Shown: positions 32,559-42,953, counted from the stretch's first letter. The stretch: DNA of 64,000 bases from an uncultured Stenotrophomonas sp. (GCA_913775725.1 CAJYNG010000015.1:1-64000); one strand, 5' to 3'. Numbers and translations are program-made. The notes: a model not told the origin generated them from the sequence alone.

Positions 32559-34220
32559 TTACACCTGCAGCAGCTTGCGTGCGGCGGCGCGCGCTTCCTT
32601 GCTTACTTCCACGCCGCCGAGCATGCGCGCCAGCTCTTCCTCGCGTGCCTTGTTGTCCAGCTTTTCCACCGCGCTCTGGGTCATGCCTTCCACCGGGCCC
32701 TTGCTGACCCGGTAGTGGGCATGGCCCTTGGAGGCGACCTGCGGCAGGTGGGTCACGCACAGCACCTGGCGCTTCTCGCCGAGGGCGCGCAGCTTCTGGC
32801 CAACGATGTCAGCCACGGCGCCGCCGATGCCGGAGTCGACCTCGTCGAACACCATGGTCGGCACCGCATCCAGGTCCAGCGCGGCCACTTCAATGGCCAG
32901 CGAGATGCGTGACAGTTCACCGCCCGAGGCCACCTTGCGCAGTGCGCGCGGCGGTTGGCCGGCATTGGCCGCGACCAGGAATTCCACGCGCTCGGCACCC
33001 TGCGGGTCCGGCTTGCCGGCGTCCTGCGGTTCCAGTTCGATCAGGAACTGGCCGCCGCCCATGCCCAGCTCGGCGATGATGCCAGTGGTGGTGGCCGACA
33101 GTTCGGCCGCAGCGCTGCGACGGCTGGCGGTCAGCACTTCGGCCTGTGCGCGCCAGGCGGTGGCGGCCTTGTCGATCTCGCCGGCCAAGCGCTGCAGGCG
33201 TTCGTCGGCGCCGCGCAGCTGCTCCACTTCGGCGTGCATGCGCTCGCGTTGCGCGCCCAGCTCGTCCATCGGCACGCGGTGCTTGCGGGCCAGGTCGTGC
33301 AGGCGGCCGAGGCGGCGCTCGTTCTCCTCGAACTGTTCCGGGTCGGCGTCGAGGTCGTCATGCACCCGGTCCAGCAGCGACAGGGCTTCGTGCAGCTGGA
33401 TCGAGGCGTTCTCGATCAGGCCGTCCACCTCGCCCAGCCGCGGGTCGTGCTCGATCAGGCGCGACAGCTCGTGGCGCACCTGCTGCAGCAGGTCCAGCGC
33501 GGAGCTGCCGTCATCGCCGTTGAGCTGGTTGCTGGCGGCCTGGCAGGCGCTCAGCAGGGCGCTGGCGTGGGCCTGGCGGCGATGGCTGGCACCGAGCGCC
33601 ACGATCGACTCCGGCTCCAGGTCTTCGCGGTCCAGTTCGCGCAGCTGGTGCTCCAGGAAGCCGATCCGGTCACTCACGTCGCCCTGTTGCGACAGCGCCA
33701 GCGATTCATCGACCAGTGCCTGCCATGCGGACGCGGCGCGGCGCACCTGGCGGCGCTCGTTCTCGTTGCCGGCATAGGCATCCAGAAGGGCCAGCTGCGA
33801 CGGGCGCGTCAGCAGGGCCTGCTGTTCGTGCTGGCCGTGGATCTCCACCAGCAACGAGGCCAGGTCGCCCAGCTGGGCCAGGGTCACCGGGCGGCCATTG
33901 ATCCACGCCCGCGAACCGCCGTCGGCACGGATCACGCGGCGCAGCTGGCATTGTTCTTCGTCGTCCAGCTCGTTGTCGGCCAGCCACTGGCGCGCGGCCT
34001 GCAGCTGGTCCAGCGCGAACTCGGCCGAAAGCTCGGCGCGCGCGGCGCCGTGGCGGACCACGCCGCTGTCGGCGCGCAGGCCGGACAGGAAGCCCAGCGC
34101 GTCGACCATCAGCGACTTGCCGGCGCCGGTCTCGCCTGAAACCACGGTCATGCCTGGCCCGAACTCCAGTTCGGTGGCGCGGACGACGGCAAAATCCTTG
34201 ATCGAAAGATGTCTGAGCAT
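32559..34220 (-). CDS. recN: DNA repair protein RecN
   Basis: This 553-residue SMC-like ATPase acts in double-strand break repair. The Walker A is VVSGETGAGKSLMVDALGFL near residue 30; the N-terminal MLRHLSIKDFAVV is standard. Long coiled-coil arms fill the middle, then the signature LRKVASGGELSRISLAIEVA and Walker B VPTMVFDEVDSGIGG. Length fits the family. It is divergent from hrcA, as in related genomes. Confidence 0.95.
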   Translation of the reverse strand: MLRHLSIKDFAVVRATELEFGPGMTVVSGETGAGKSLMVDALGFLSGLRADSGVVRHGAARAELSAEFALDQLQAARQWLADNELDDEEQCQLRRVIRADGGSRAWINGRPVTLAQLGDLASLLVEIHGQHEQQALLTRPSQLALLDAYAGNENERRQVRRAASAWQALVDESLALSQQGDVSDRIGFLEHQLRELDREDLEPESIVALGASHRRQAHASALLSACQAASNQLNGDDGSSALDLLQQVRHELSRLIEHDPRLGEVDGLIENASIQLHEALSLLDRVHDDLDADPEQFEENERRLGRLHDLARKHRVPMDELGAQRERMHAEVEQLRGADERLQRLAGEIDKAATAWRAQAEVLTASRRSAAAELSATTTGIIAELGMGGGQFLIELEPQDAGKPDPQGAERVEFLVAANAGQPPRALRKVASGGELSRISLAIEVAALDLDAVPTMVFDEVDSGIGGAVADIVGQKLRALGEKRQVLCVTHLPQVASKGHAHYRVSKGPVEGMTQSAVEKLDNKAREEELARMLGGVEVSKEARAAARKLLQV

Positions 34221-34280
34221 GGGTAAGGGGGTATCAGCAGCCGCGCAACGCTAGCACGCGCGCGAGGGAGGTCCAATGAC

Positions 34281-34309
34281 TTGCCAAGGTGATGCGCCGC
34301 CATTATCTA
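34281..34309 (+). promoter_or_regulatory. Promoter of the hrcA-grpE-dnaK-dnaJ genes
   Basis: TTGCCA (34281-34286) and TATCTA (34304-34309) are 17 bases apart, a sigma-70-like promoter. The overlapping CTTGCCA...CGCCATTAT also resembles a heat-shock sigma-32 site. No clean CIRCE inverted repeat is visible. Its position argues against the ATG at 34276 as the hrcA start. Confidence 0.5.
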
Positions 34310-34335
34310 GTGTCCGTGTCTCACAGGTTGATTCC

Positions 34336-35400
34336 ATGCACGGTTCTCCCGACCAGCTTGCCCCGCGTGCGCGCCATCTGCTGCGCACGCTGATTGCGCG
34401 TTACATCCAGGACGGTGAGCCGGTCGGCTCGCAGACGCTGGCGCGTGTGGCCGGCCTGGAGGTCAGCCCGGCCACCATCCGCAACATCCTTGGCGACCTG
34501 GAGGACCTGGGGCTGCTGGCGTCGCCGCACACCTCGGCCGGGCGCATCCCGACCGCGCACGGCTACCGGGTGTTTGTCGACAGCCTGCTGCAGATGCAGC
34601 CGCCGGGCGAGGGCGAGCTGGCCCGGTTGCGCCAGGAACTGGCCGGCGGCGGCAGTACCCAGGCCCTGCTCGGCAGTGCCTCGGAGCTGCTGTCAGCGAT
34701 GAGCCACTTCGTCGGCGTGGTCAGCGCGCCGCGGCGCGAGCAGTTCGCCTTCCGCCAGATCGATTTCGTGGCGCTGGACGGGCGCCGGGTGCTGGCGATC
34801 CTGGTGTTTGCCGACAACGAGGTGCAGAACCGGGTCATCGAGACCCGCCAGGAGTTCGCGCCGGGCCAGCTGGAGCAGGTCGCCAACTACCTCAATGCCC
34901 ATTTCGCCGGCCTGCCGATGGCCGAGATCCGCACCCGCCTGCTGCTGGAGCTGCGCGACGCCCGTTCCGAGCTGGAGCAGCTGCTGGCGCACAGCATCGA
35001 GCTGGCCGAGCAGGCCCTGCAGCCGGCGGCCGACGACATGCTGGTGGCCGGCCAGACCCGCCTGATGGGGGTGCAGGACCTGTCCGACCTGGAGCGCCTG
35101 CGCGAACTGTTCGAGCTGTTCTCCAGCAAGCGCGAGATCCTGCAGCTGCTGGAGCGGACCATCCAGGCTCCCGGCGTGCGCATCTTCATCGGTGAGGAGA
35201 CCGGGATGATGCCGCTGCAGGGCGTCTCGCTGGTCACCGCCCCGTACACCGCCAATGGCCAGGTGCTGGGCGTGCTGGGCGTGATCGGCCCCAAACGCAT
35301 GGCTTACGACCGCATGATCCCGCTGGTCCAGGCCACCGCCGATGTGCTCGGCGCGGCCTTTTCGCCAGCCGGGCGCACTCCCGGAACATCCGACGCTTGA
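34336..35400 (+). CDS. hrcA: Heat-inducible repressor HrcA
   Basis: This 354-residue repressor controls chaperone genes. The winged helix is at the N-terminus (LIARYIQDGEPVGSQTLARVAGLEVSPATIRNIL...LGLLASPHTSAGRIPTAHGYRVFVD), with a GAF-like dimerisation domain after it and the C-terminal GVSLVTAPYTANGQVLGVLGVIGPKRMAYDRMIPLV. The start MHGSPDQ lies about 20 bases after the predicted transcription start. It opens the heat-shock cluster. Confidence 0.95.
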   Translation: MHGSPDQLAPRARHLLRTLIARYIQDGEPVGSQTLARVAGLEVSPATIRNILGDLEDLGLLASPHTSAGRIPTAHGYRVFVDSLLQMQPPGEGELARLRQELAGGGSTQALLGSASELLSAMSHFVGVVSAPRREQFAFRQIDFVALDGRRVLAILVFADNEVQNRVIETRQEFAPGQLEQVANYLNAHFAGLPMAEIRTRLLLELRDARSELEQLLAHSIELAEQALQPAADDMLVAGQTRLMGVQDLSDLERLRELFELFSSKREILQLLERTIQAPGVRIFIGEETGMMPLQGVSLVTAPYTANGQVLGVLGVIGPKRMAYDRMIPLVQATADVLGAAFSPAGRTPGTSDA

Positions 35401-35463
35401 AACGCAGCATCCCGCCCACACTAGGGTGGGTGGAGGCGGAGATTGACCGCCAGGGACCCAGAC

Positions 35464-35979
35464 ATGAACCACGAACATCCAGATATCGAATCCCAGCAGA
35501 GTGCCGCCGATGCGGCCGCCGCCGCCGGCGTCAACGACGAAGTGGAGCGCCTGCGCGCCGAAGTTGAACAGGTCAAGGCCGATGCGCTGCGTGAGCGCGC
35601 CGACCTGGAGAACCAGCGCAAGCGCGTTGCCCGTGACATCGAGCAGGCCCGCAAGTTCGCCAACGAGAAGCTGCTCGGCGAGCTGCTGCCGGTATTCGAC
35701 AGCCTGGATGCCGGTCTGAAGGCTGCCGGCGACGACGCCCACCCGTTGCGCGAAGGCCTGGAGCTGACCTACAAGCAGCTGCTGAAGGTCGCCGGTGACA
35801 ATGGCCTGGTCCTGCTGGACCCGACCGGCCAGCCGTTCAACCCGGAACACCACCAGGCCATCAGCCAGGTGCCGGCCCCGGGCGCCGCCCCGGGCAGCGT
35901 GGTGACCGTGTTCCAGAAGGGCTACCTGCTCAACGAGCGCCTGCTGCGGCCGGCGCTGGTGGTGGTGGCCGCCGATTGA
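35464..35979 (+). CDS. grpE: Nucleotide exchange factor GrpE
   Basis: This 171-residue cochaperone drives ADP release from DnaK. It has an acidic N-terminus, the long helix [31 protein letters not shown], then [18 protein letters not shown] and the beta-wing [13 protein letters not shown]...[26 protein letters not shown] 35464 is preferred over 35443. It is the second gene of the heat-shock cluster. Confidence 0.96.
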   Translation: MNHEHPDIESQQSAADAAAAAGVNDEVERLRAEVEQVKADALRERADLENQRKRVARDIEQARKFANEKLLGELLPVFDSLDAGLKAAGDDAHPLREGLELTYKQLLKVAGDNGLVLLDPTGQPFNPEHHQAISQVPAPGAAPGSVVTVFQKGYLLNERLLRPALVVVAAD

Positions 35980-35984
35980 TTGAC

Positions 35985-36032
35985 CGGGCCGGGTGATGCC
36001 CGGCCCCGGTCGTGCCAGGCCATGCCTGGCAA
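35985..36032 (+). other. Hairpins between grpE and dnaK
   Basis: GGGCCGGG...CCCGGCCC at 35985-36005 is followed by a SMAG-like GTGCCAGGCCATGCCTGGCA palindrome at about 36011-36032. These may end or attenuate transcription after grpE; dnaK, 130 bases on, may then have its own promoter. Confidence 0.5.
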
Positions 36033-36161
36033 GGTTTTCCAGGCGCTGAACACAGCGTTCGGGAGATGGCTTGAATGTTCCACGAGCCTCCCCCACATCG
36101 TATTCATCCACCGGCCGAGCGGCCGGACTGACCCCAACAAGCATCCTCAGGAGTCTCCCCC

Positions 36162-38084
36162 ATGGGCAAGATCATTGGTATCGACCTCGGCACCACCAAC
36201 TCGTGCGTGGCGATCATGGACGGCGGCAAGGCCCGCGTCATCGAGAATTCGGAAGGCGATCGCACCACCCCGTCGATCGTCGCCTACACCAAGGACGGCG
36301 AAGTCCTGGTCGGCGCCTCGGCCAAGCGCCAGGCTGTCACCAACCCGAAGAACACCTTCTACGCGGTGAAGCGCCTGATCGGCCGCAAGTTCACCGACGC
36401 CGAAGTGCAGAAGGACATCGCCCACGTCCCGTACGGCATCCTGGCCCATGACAACGGCGACGCCTGGGTGTCGACCAGCGACGGCAAGAAGATGGCCCCG
36501 CAGGAAATCTCGGCCAAGGTGCTGGAAAAGATGAAGAAGACCGCCGAGGACTTCCTCGGTGAGAAGGTCACCGAAGCGGTCATCACCGTGCCGGCCTACT
36601 TCAACGACAGCCAGCGCCAGGCGACCAAGGACGCCGGCCGCATTGCCGGTCTGGACGTCAAGCGCATCATCAACGAGCCGACCGCGGCTGCGCTGGCCTA
36701 TGGCCTGGACAAGGGCGACAACAAGGATCGCAAGATCGTGGTGTACGACCTGGGCGGCGGCACCTTCGACGTCTCGGTGATCGAGATCGCCAACGTCGAC
36801 GGCGAGAAGCAGTTCGAAGTGCTGGCCACCAACGGCGACACCTTCCTGGGCGGCGAAGACTTCGACAACCGCGTCATCGAGTACCTGGTTGAAGAGTTCA
36901 ACAAGGACCAGGGCATCGACCTGCGCAAGGACCCGCTGGCCCTGCAGCGCCTGAAGGATGCTGCCGAGCGCGCCAAGATCGAGCTGTCCAGCGCCCAGCA
37001 GACCGAAGTGAACCTGCCGTACGTCACCGCTGACGCGTCGGGTCCGAAGCACCTGAACATCAAGCTGACCCGCGCCAAGCTGGAAGCGCTGGTGGAAGAC
37101 CTGATCAAGAAGTCGATCGAGCCGTGCCGCGTCGCCCTGAACGATGCCGGCCTGCGTTCGAGCGACATCAGTGAAGTGATCCTGGTCGGTGGCCAGACCC
37201 GCATGCCGAAGGTGCAGCAGGCGGTGACCGAGTTCTTCGGCAAGGAACCGCGCAAGGACGTCAACCCGGACGAAGCCGTGGCACTGGGTGCTGCGATCCA
37301 GGGCGGCGTGCTGGGCGGCGACGTCAAGGACGTGCTGCTGCTGGACGTGACCCCGCTGTCGCTGGGCATCGAGACCATGGGCGGCGTGTTCACCAAGATC
37401 ATCGAGAAGAACACCACCATCCCGACCAAGGCCTCGCAGGTGTTCTCCACTGCCGAGGACAACCAGTCGGCCGTGACCGTGCACGTGCTGCAGGGTGAGC
37501 GCGAACAGGCCCGCTTCAACAAGTCGCTGGCCAAGTTCGACCTGTCCGGCATCGAGCCGGCCCCGCGCGGCCTGCCGCAGGTGGAAGTGTCCTTCGACAT
37601 CGACGCCAACGGCATCCTGCACGTGTCGGCCAAGGACAAGAAGACCAACAAGGAACAGAAGGTCGAGATCAAGGCCGGTTCGGGTCTGTCCGAGGAAGAG
37701 ATCGCACGCATGGTCGCCGACGCGGAAGCCAACCGCGAAGAAGACAAGAAGTTCCAGGAACTGGTGCAGGCCCGCAACCAGGCCGACGCCCTGATCCACG
37801 GCACCCGCAGCGCCATCACCGAGCACGGCAGCAAGGTCGGTGGCGATGTCATCGGCAAGGTCGAGGCGGCTCTGGCCGACCTGGAAACCGCGATGAAGGG
37901 TGACGACAAGGCACAGATCGAAGCCAAGTCGAAGGCGCTGGAAGAAGCTGGCCAGTCGCTGTTCGCCGCTGCTTCGGCCGACCAGGGCGGCGCCTCGGGT
38001 GCCGACGCCGGCAATGCCGGCAAGGCGCAGGACGACGTGGTCGACGCCGAGTTCACCGAAGTCAAGGACGACAAGAAGTCCTGA
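36162..38084 (+). CDS. dnaK: Hsp70 chaperone DnaK
   Basis: This 640-residue ATP-dependent chaperone is complete. The N-terminal ATPase starts [18 protein letters not shown], with [17 protein letters not shown] and [12 protein letters not shown]; the substrate domain has [18 protein letters not shown]; the helical lid and GAP-rich tail end in [14 protein letters not shown]. The ribosome site AGGAGT is well placed. It is the core of the cluster. Confidence 0.98.
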   Translation: MGKIIGIDLGTTNSCVAIMDGGKARVIENSEGDRTTPSIVAYTKDGEVLVGASAKRQAVTNPKNTFYAVKRLIGRKFTDAEVQKDIAHVPYGILAHDNGDAWVSTSDGKKMAPQEISAKVLEKMKKTAEDFLGEKVTEAVITVPAYFNDSQRQATKDAGRIAGLDVKRIINEPTAAALAYGLDKGDNKDRKIVVYDLGGGTFDVSVIEIANVDGEKQFEVLATNGDTFLGGEDFDNRVIEYLVEEFNKDQGIDLRKDPLALQRLKDAAERAKIELSSAQQTEVNLPYVTADASGPKHLNIKLTRAKLEALVEDLIKKSIEPCRVALNDAGLRSSDISEVILVGGQTRMPKVQQAVTEFFGKEPRKDVNPDEAVALGAAIQGGVLGGDVKDVLLLDVTPLSLGIETMGGVFTKIIEKNTTIPTKASQVFSTAEDNQSAVTVHVLQGEREQARFNKSLAKFDLSGIEPAPRGLPQVEVSFDIDANGILHVSAKDKKTNKEQKVEIKAGSGLSEEEIARMVADAEANREEDKKFQELVQARNQADALIHGTRSAITEHGSKVGGDVIGKVEAALADLETAMKGDDKAQIEAKSKALEEAGQSLFAAASADQGGASGADAGNAGKAQDDVVDAEFTEVKDDKKS

Positions 38085-38095
38085 TCCGGACCGAC

Positions 38096-38122
38096 ACGGG
38101 ACGCTGGCCATCAGCGTCCCGT
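38096..38122 (+). other. Hairpin between dnaK and dnaJ
   Basis: ACGGGACGCTG pairs perfectly with CAGCGTCCCGT around GCCAT, 12 bases after dnaK. No T-run follows, so it probably lowers dnaJ read-through or protects the dnaK mRNA 3' end. Confidence 0.6.
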
Positions 38123-38238
38123 TGTCGCATCAGGGTCCTGACCGCCCACCGGCGTGTCGGGGCGCCCGACGCAAGAGCGGACCTGGTTCCGCTCTTCCGC
38201 TTTGACGAATCCCGACTTTCCGGAACCAGATTCACGAT

Positions 38239-39366
38239 ATGAGCAAGCGCGATTACTACGAAGTGCTGGGCGTTGCCCGCACCGCCAACGACGAAGAGCT
38301 GAAGAAGGCCTACCGTCGCTGCGCGATGAAGTTCCACCCGGACCGCAACCCGGGTGATGCGGCGGCCGAAGCCTCCTTCAAGGAGTGCAAGGAAGCCTAC
38401 GAAGTGCTGTCCGACGGCAACAAGCGCCGCATGTACGACAGCCACGGCCACGCCGCGTTCGAGCACGGCATGGGCGGTGGCGGTGGTCCGGGCGGCCCGG
38501 ACATGAACGATATCTTCGGCGATATCTTCGGCAACATCTTTGGTGGTGGCGGCGGTGGTCCGCGCCAGGCCCGTCGCGGTGCCGACATCGGCTACGTGAT
38601 GGAGCTGGACCTGGAAGAAGCCGTGCGCGGCGTCGAGCGCCGGATCGAGATCCCGACCCTGGCCGAGTGCGGCGACTGCGATGGCAGTGGCTCGGAAGAC
38701 GGCAAGGTTGAAACCTGCAATGTGTGCCATGGCCGCGGCCAGGTGCGCATTCAGCGCGGCATCTTCGCCATGCAGCAGGCCTGCCACAACTGCGGCGGCC
38801 GCGGCCAGATCATCGCCAAGCCCTGCAAGACCTGCCACGGCAATGGCCGTGTCGAGGAAGAGAAGGTGCTGTCGGTGAAGGTGCCGGCGGGCGTTGATAC
38901 CGGCGACCGCATCCGTCTGCAGGGCGAGGGCGAGGCCGGCCCGGCCGGTACGCCGCCGGGCGATCTGTACGTGGAAGTGCGCGTGCGCGAGCACCACATC
39001 TTCCAGCGTGATGGCGATGACCTGCACTGCGAAGTGCCGATCCGCATCTCGCAGGCGGCACTGGGCGACACTGTGCGCGTGGCCACCCTCGGCGGCGAAG
39101 CGGAGATCCGCATTCCGGCCGAGACCCAGACCGGCAAGCTGTTCCGCCTGCGTGGCAAGGGCGTGCGTTCGGTGCGCAGCCGCAGCGAGGGCGACCTGTA
39201 CTGCCGCGTGGTGGTGGAGACTCCGGTCAACCTCACCAACGAACAGCGCAAGCTGCTGGAGCAGTTCGAAGCCACCTTCGTCGGCGAGGAAGCGCGCAAG
39301 CATTCGCCGAAGTCGGCCACCTTCATGGATGGCGTGAAGGGCTTCTGGGACCGGATGACGTCCTGA
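38239..39366 (+). CDS. dnaJ: Hsp40 cochaperone DnaJ
   Basis: This 375-residue protein has the J domain ([22 protein letters not shown], with HPD as FHPDRNPGD), a Gly/Phe-rich segment ([25 protein letters not shown] in pieces), four zinc-finger CxxCxGxG repeats ([32 protein letters not shown]) and the substrate-binding C-domain. It stimulates DnaK ATPase. It is the last gene of the cluster, and a terminator follows. Confidence 0.97.
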   Translation: MSKRDYYEVLGVARTANDEELKKAYRRCAMKFHPDRNPGDAAAEASFKECKEAYEVLSDGNKRRMYDSHGHAAFEHGMGGGGGPGGPDMNDIFGDIFGNIFGGGGGGPRQARRGADIGYVMELDLEEAVRGVERRIEIPTLAECGDCDGSGSEDGKVETCNVCHGRGQVRIQRGIFAMQQACHNCGGRGQIIAKPCKTCHGNGRVEEEKVLSVKVPAGVDTGDRIRLQGEGEAGPAGTPPGDLYVEVRVREHHIFQRDGDDLHCEVPIRISQAALGDTVRVATLGGEAEIRIPAETQTGKLFRLRGKGVRSVRSRSEGDLYCRVVVETPVNLTNEQRKLLEQFEATFVGEEARKHSPKSATFMDGVKGFWDRMTS

Positions 39367-39393
39367 GTTTTCAACGGAAGCGTTGAACGGTAG

Positions 39394-39417
39394 CGCCGGG
39401 CGATGCCCGGCGTTTTC
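39394..39417 (+). terminator. dnaJ terminator built on a GTAG-type palindrome
   Basis: CGCCGGGC (39394-39401) pairs with GCCCGGCG (39405-39412) around GAT, followed by TTTTCG. The preceding TAG/GTAG header makes it also look like a SMAG unit. Confidence 0.75.
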
Positions 39418-39435
39418 GTGTCCGAGGGTCTTACA

Positions 39436-40326
39436 ATGCGCGACATGATCCTGCACCTGCATTTCGAACCGCGCATGGCACCTCGCGCCATTCTGTGCGG
39501 GGCGTTGACTGCAGCCTTGTCCTTCATCGGCACGGTATCGGCCGAAGAGTGCCGCCTGGACGCGCCCTTGTCCGGCCCGCAGGCAGCGCCGACATCAGCT
39601 CCGGGCACGCAATGGACCTACTCCGGCGGAGCGGGTTTCCCGGCGACGCCAATGCTGCTGAAGGTAGCCCAGAACGGTCAGCGTGAACTGGAGATCGCGG
39701 AGGGAACTCTGCGGCGTGAATGGATCGATACGTACGCCGACGTCAATCCGCTGCGCAAGGGCGACAAAGTGCTGCTGCGCTTCCCGCTCAAGGTGGGTGA
39801 CCAGTGGCAGGACAGGTTCGAGGAGCCCGGAGAGTTCAACGCGCGTTCCGGCCGTTATCGTTACGACTACGAAGAACAGGGCCAGAGCCGGGTAACGGCC
39901 ATCGAAACCGTGCGCACTGCGCTGGGAGATATCAGCGCCTATCGCATCGAGCGTGAAGCGCGCTGGCGGAAGTCCAATGCGCGCGCAGTTGCCGGAGCGG
40001 ACAGGCCCAATGCAGGTGATGGCGTGGTCGAGGGCCTGGAGCGAAGCATCAGCTGGTACGCACCCGACGTTGGGCGGGTCGTACTGCGGCGTCGTGTCAG
40101 CGGCAATCCGGCGTTTGCCGCGTACTTCTCTGCAGAGGACGACACCGACCATCTGAGCATTACCGAGCTGGTCGGATTCCACCAGCCCGGAGGTTGCCGG
40201 ATCGAGGGTGTGCCGGTGCAGGCACGCGTGGCAGGACAGGTTTTCCCGTTGCACTATCCGCTGGTGGACAGTGATACATGGGAATTTCGTCTGATGCGCG
40301 ATCCACATGTGCCCGCGGATCGTTAG
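39436..40326 (+). CDS. Secreted protein of unknown function
   Basis: This protein is about 296 residues long, with a signal peptide within the first 48 (ILCGALTAALSFIGTVSAEECRL). The mature part looks beta-rich (TQWTYSGGAGFP, VLLRFPLKVGDQWQDRF, ISWYAPDVGRVVLRRRVSG) and has Cys near each end. I recognise no family. Several in-frame ATGs (39436, 39445, 39475) fit; the exact start is uncertain. It ends 2 bases from the convergent AraC gene. Confidence 0.7.
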   Translation: MRDMILHLHFEPRMAPRAILCGALTAALSFIGTVSAEECRLDAPLSGPQAAPTSAPGTQWTYSGGAGFPATPMLLKVAQNGQRELEIAEGTLRREWIDTYADVNPLRKGDKVLLRFPLKVGDQWQDRFEEPGEFNARSGRYRYDYEEQGQSRVTAIETVRTALGDISAYRIEREARWRKSNARAVAGADRPNAGDGVVEGLERSISWYAPDVGRVVLRRRVSGNPAFAAYFSAEDDTDHLSITELVGFHQPGGCRIEGVPVQARVAGQVFPLHYPLVDSDTWEFRLMRDPHVPADR

Positions 40327-40328
40327 CA

Positions 40329-41126
40329 TCAACGAAAAAACGCCGCCGGTGTCTGCCCCAGCTGCCGCTTGAACATGCTGGTGAACGCGCTTGGGCTGTC
40401 GTAACCCATCGCCAGCGCGACATCGATGACCTTGTCGCCGACCGCCAGCCGTTCCATCGCGGCCAGCAGCCGCGCCTGTTGTCGCCACTGGCCGAAGGTC
40501 ATGCCCAGTTCGCTGGCGAAATGACGCTGGATGGTTTTCACGTCTACCTGCAGCGCCTGTGCCCAGTCCTGCAGGGTGGCATCGTCACCGGGGTGCTTCT
40601 GGATGTGCTGGCAGATCCGCTGCAGGCGCGGGTCGGTGGGCGAGGGCAGGTGCAGCGGCAGCACGTCCATGCGGTGCAGCTCGTCCAGCAGCAGGCGCAC
40701 CAGGCGGCCGTCGCGGCTGTCGTCCACATGCGCGGTCTCGATCAGGCTGGCGGCCAGCAGCAGCTCGCGCAGCAGCGGCGCTACCTGTACCGCGAACGCC
40801 TCGTCCGGCAGCTGCGGCGCGAAGTCCGGCTCCACGTACAGGCTGCGCATGTGTACTTCGGCGATGCAGTCCACGGCGTGCGCCATGCCGGCCGGCACCC
40901 AGATCGCGCGGGTCGAGGGCACCACCCAATGGCCGCCGTCTGCACGCACCACCATCAGTCCGGACATGGCGAACACCAGCTGGTGACGGCGGTGCCGGTG
41001 GGGCGCGATGTGGGTCCCGGGCTTGTAATGGCGGGCGCGGCAGGTCACCGGGCGGTGAACCGGAACCTCGTTCCACGGCGCAGTCTCGCGGACCTGGCAA
41101 GGGGTGTCCTTTTTGCGATATGCCAT
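40329..41126 (-). CDS. AraC-family regulator with cupin domain
   Basis: This 265-residue regulator has an N-terminal cupin sensing domain (HIAPHRHRRHQLVFAMSG, VVPSTRAIWVPAGMAHAV) and a C-terminal double helix-turn-helix (ATLQDWAQALQVDVKTIQRHF, VIDVALAMGYDSPSAFTSMFKRQLGQTPAAF). It is divergent from the MFS exporter gene across about 70 bases, so it likely controls that exporter. Confidence 0.9.
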   Translation of the reverse strand: MAYRKKDTPCQVRETAPWNEVPVHRPVTCRARHYKPGTHIAPHRHRRHQLVFAMSGLMVVRADGGHWVVPSTRAIWVPAGMAHAVDCIAEVHMRSLYVEPDFAPQLPDEAFAVQVAPLLRELLLAASLIETAHVDDSRDGRLVRLLLDELHRMDVLPLHLPSPTDPRLQRICQHIQKHPGDDATLQDWAQALQVDVKTIQRHFASELGMTFGQWRQQARLLAAMERLAVGDKVIDVALAMGYDSPSAFTSMFKRQLGQTPAAFFR

Positions 41127-41198
41127 GACCCGAACGCGGCAGAAGGGAGGAGGAGGTCACCGTAGCATGCGTGGCTCGCCCCCAACCTGACTGTGTCC

Positions 41199-42398
41199 AT
41201 GTCGACCCTGGCTTCTCCCGCAACGACCTCACGCCCGGTGGCCCCCGGCGTGCTGGCCGCCATCTCCACCTCGCATGTCGTCAACGACATGATGCAGTCG
41301 CTGATCCTGGCCATCTATCCGGTGATCAAGGGCGGCTTCAATCTCAGCTTCACCCAGATCGGCCTGATCACGCTGACCTACCAGCTCACCGCTTCGATCT
41401 TCCAGCCGTTGATCGGCATGGCCACCGACCGCCGTCCGGCGCCGTACTCGCTGCCGATCGGCATGGCCTCGACCCTGTGCGGCATGCTGCTGCTGGGCTT
41501 CGCACCGAACTACGCGGTGGTGCTGATGGCGGCGGCGATGGTCGGCATTGGTTCGGCCATCTTCCATCCGGAAGCCTCGCGCATCGCGCGGCTGGCCTCG
41601 GGCGGTCGCCATGGTTTTGCACAGTCGGTGTTCCAGGTCGGCGGCAACTTCGGTACCGCGCTCGGCCCGCTGATTGCCGCGGCGGTGATCGTGCCGTATG
41701 GCCAGCATGCCGCATCGTGGTTTGCCGGCGCCGCCCTGATCGGCATCGCGTTGCTGACCTATGTCGGCCGCTGGTATGCGCTGCATCTGGGCACCCCGCG
41801 TCCGGCCAGCACCGCGTCGATGGCCCCACGGCATCCGTCGCGCACCGTGGCCAAGGTGCTGGCGATCCTGCTGGTGCTGATCTTCAGCAAATACTTCTAC
41901 ATGGCCAGCATCGGCAGCTACTTCACCTTCTACCTGATCCACCACTTCGGCATTCCGGTGGCACAGGCGCAGCTGCATCTGTTCGCGTTCCTGGTGGCAT
42001 CCGCGGCCGGTGGCTTCCTCGGCGGCCCGCTGGGTGATCGCATCGGCCGCAAGCCGATCATCTGGACCTCGATCCTCGGCGTGGCCCCGTTCGCGTTGAT
42101 GCTGCCGCATGCGGATCTGTTCTGGACCACGGTACTGGCCGTGCTGATCGGCTTCGTGCTGTCGTCGGCGTTCTCGGCGATCGTGGTCTATGCGCAGGAG
42201 ATGATGCCGCACCGCATCGGCATGGTGTCGGGGCTGTTCTTTGGCTTCGCGTTCGGCATGGGCGGGCTGGGTGCTGCCGTGCTCGGCCTGCTGGCGGACA
42301 AGACCAGCATCGAGTACGTCTACCAGCTGACCGCGTTCCTGCCGCTGCTCGGCATCGTGGCGGCGTGGCTGCCGCCGTCGCGGCCTGCAGTTCACTGA
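41199..42398 (+). CDS. fsr: MFS exporter of the fosmidomycin-resistance (Fsr) type
   Basis: This 399-residue exporter has twelve membrane helices. It matches Fsr across its length: HVVNDMMQSLILAIYPVIK in TM1, FTQIGLITLTYQLTASIFQPLIG, FHPEASRIARLAS in the loop after TM4, and GLFFGFAFGMGGLGAAVLG late. Fsr exports fosmidomycin; the natural substrate is unknown. ATG 41199 is used; GTG 41193 is possible. It is paired with the divergent AraC gene. Confidence 0.88.
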   Translation: MSTLASPATTSRPVAPGVLAAISTSHVVNDMMQSLILAIYPVIKGGFNLSFTQIGLITLTYQLTASIFQPLIGMATDRRPAPYSLPIGMASTLCGMLLLGFAPNYAVVLMAAAMVGIGSAIFHPEASRIARLASGGRHGFAQSVFQVGGNFGTALGPLIAAAVIVPYGQHAASWFAGAALIGIALLTYVGRWYALHLGTPRPASTASMAPRHPSRTVAKVLAILLVLIFSKYFYMASIGSYFTFYLIHHFGIPVAQAQLHLFAFLVASAAGGFLGGPLGDRIGRKPIIWTSILGVAPFALMLPHADLFWTTVLAVLIGFVLSSAFSAIVVYAQEMMPHRIGMVSGLFFGFAFGMGGLGAAVLGLLADKTSIEYVYQLTAFLPLLGIVAAWLPPSRPAVH

Positions 42399-42411
42399 GG
42401 GGTATTGGTTT

Positions 42412-42953
42412 GCAGGGCTTGCAGCCCTGCACCTGCAGAGGCAACGTCAACAGCAGAAGCGGGCTATCCGTGGGTTGGCGGGGTGGGTCCGGTTGCAGGG
42501 GACGCCGTAAACCCATCCCTGGGGGCTTGGCCGCGGCATCCATGCCGCGGACACCCCTGCAACCGGACCCACCCCGCCTTCGACAGTTTTCCGTGATCTG
42601 CCGGAACGGCTTATTGCTCTGGTAGGTGTTGACCTTGGTCGACACGGTAGATCCACGCCATGCGTGGATGAATTCATTCGATATCTGACAGATGTGTCGA
42701 CCAAGGTCGACACCTACCAACAGCCGCGTGGAACAACAGCCGCAGTTACCAACAGCCGCGTGAACCTGTCGAAGGTGGGGCGGTGTGGGTGGTCAGGACC
42801 GTTGGCGCCATGGATGGCGCCATCGAGCCCCATGGATGGGTTTACGGCGTGTCCTGACCACCCACACCGCCCCGCCATCCCACGGAATGCCGCTCTGGCT
42901 TTTGCCGTTGCCGTTGCCGTTGCATTGAGCAGGTGCAGGGCTGCAAGCCCTGC
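42412..42953. repeat. Composite inverted-repeat element, copy 1
   Basis: A perfect 25 bp inverted repeat bounds the element (42412-42436 and 42929-42953), each arm itself a GCAGGGCTTGCAGCCCTGC hairpin. Inside lie a long stem-loop with 24 bp perfect arms (42478-42501 with 42554-42577) and a second with 23 bp arms (42777-42799 with 42851-42873); both loops share a GTAAACCCATCC tract (inverted in the second) and a nested palindrome. The middle has three SMAG units (42622-42645, 42647-42670, 42694-42717). It fills the gap between fsr and pdxY; there is no coding sequence. Confidence 0.85.

Noticed and set aside
34221-34335. CIRCE operator for HrcA
   Set aside because: Only a partial CTAGCACGC is seen, with no matching inverted half at 9 bases. 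I do not call it.
36147-38111. Open frame antisense to dnaK
   Set aside because: Low-complexity shadow of a highly expressed gene.
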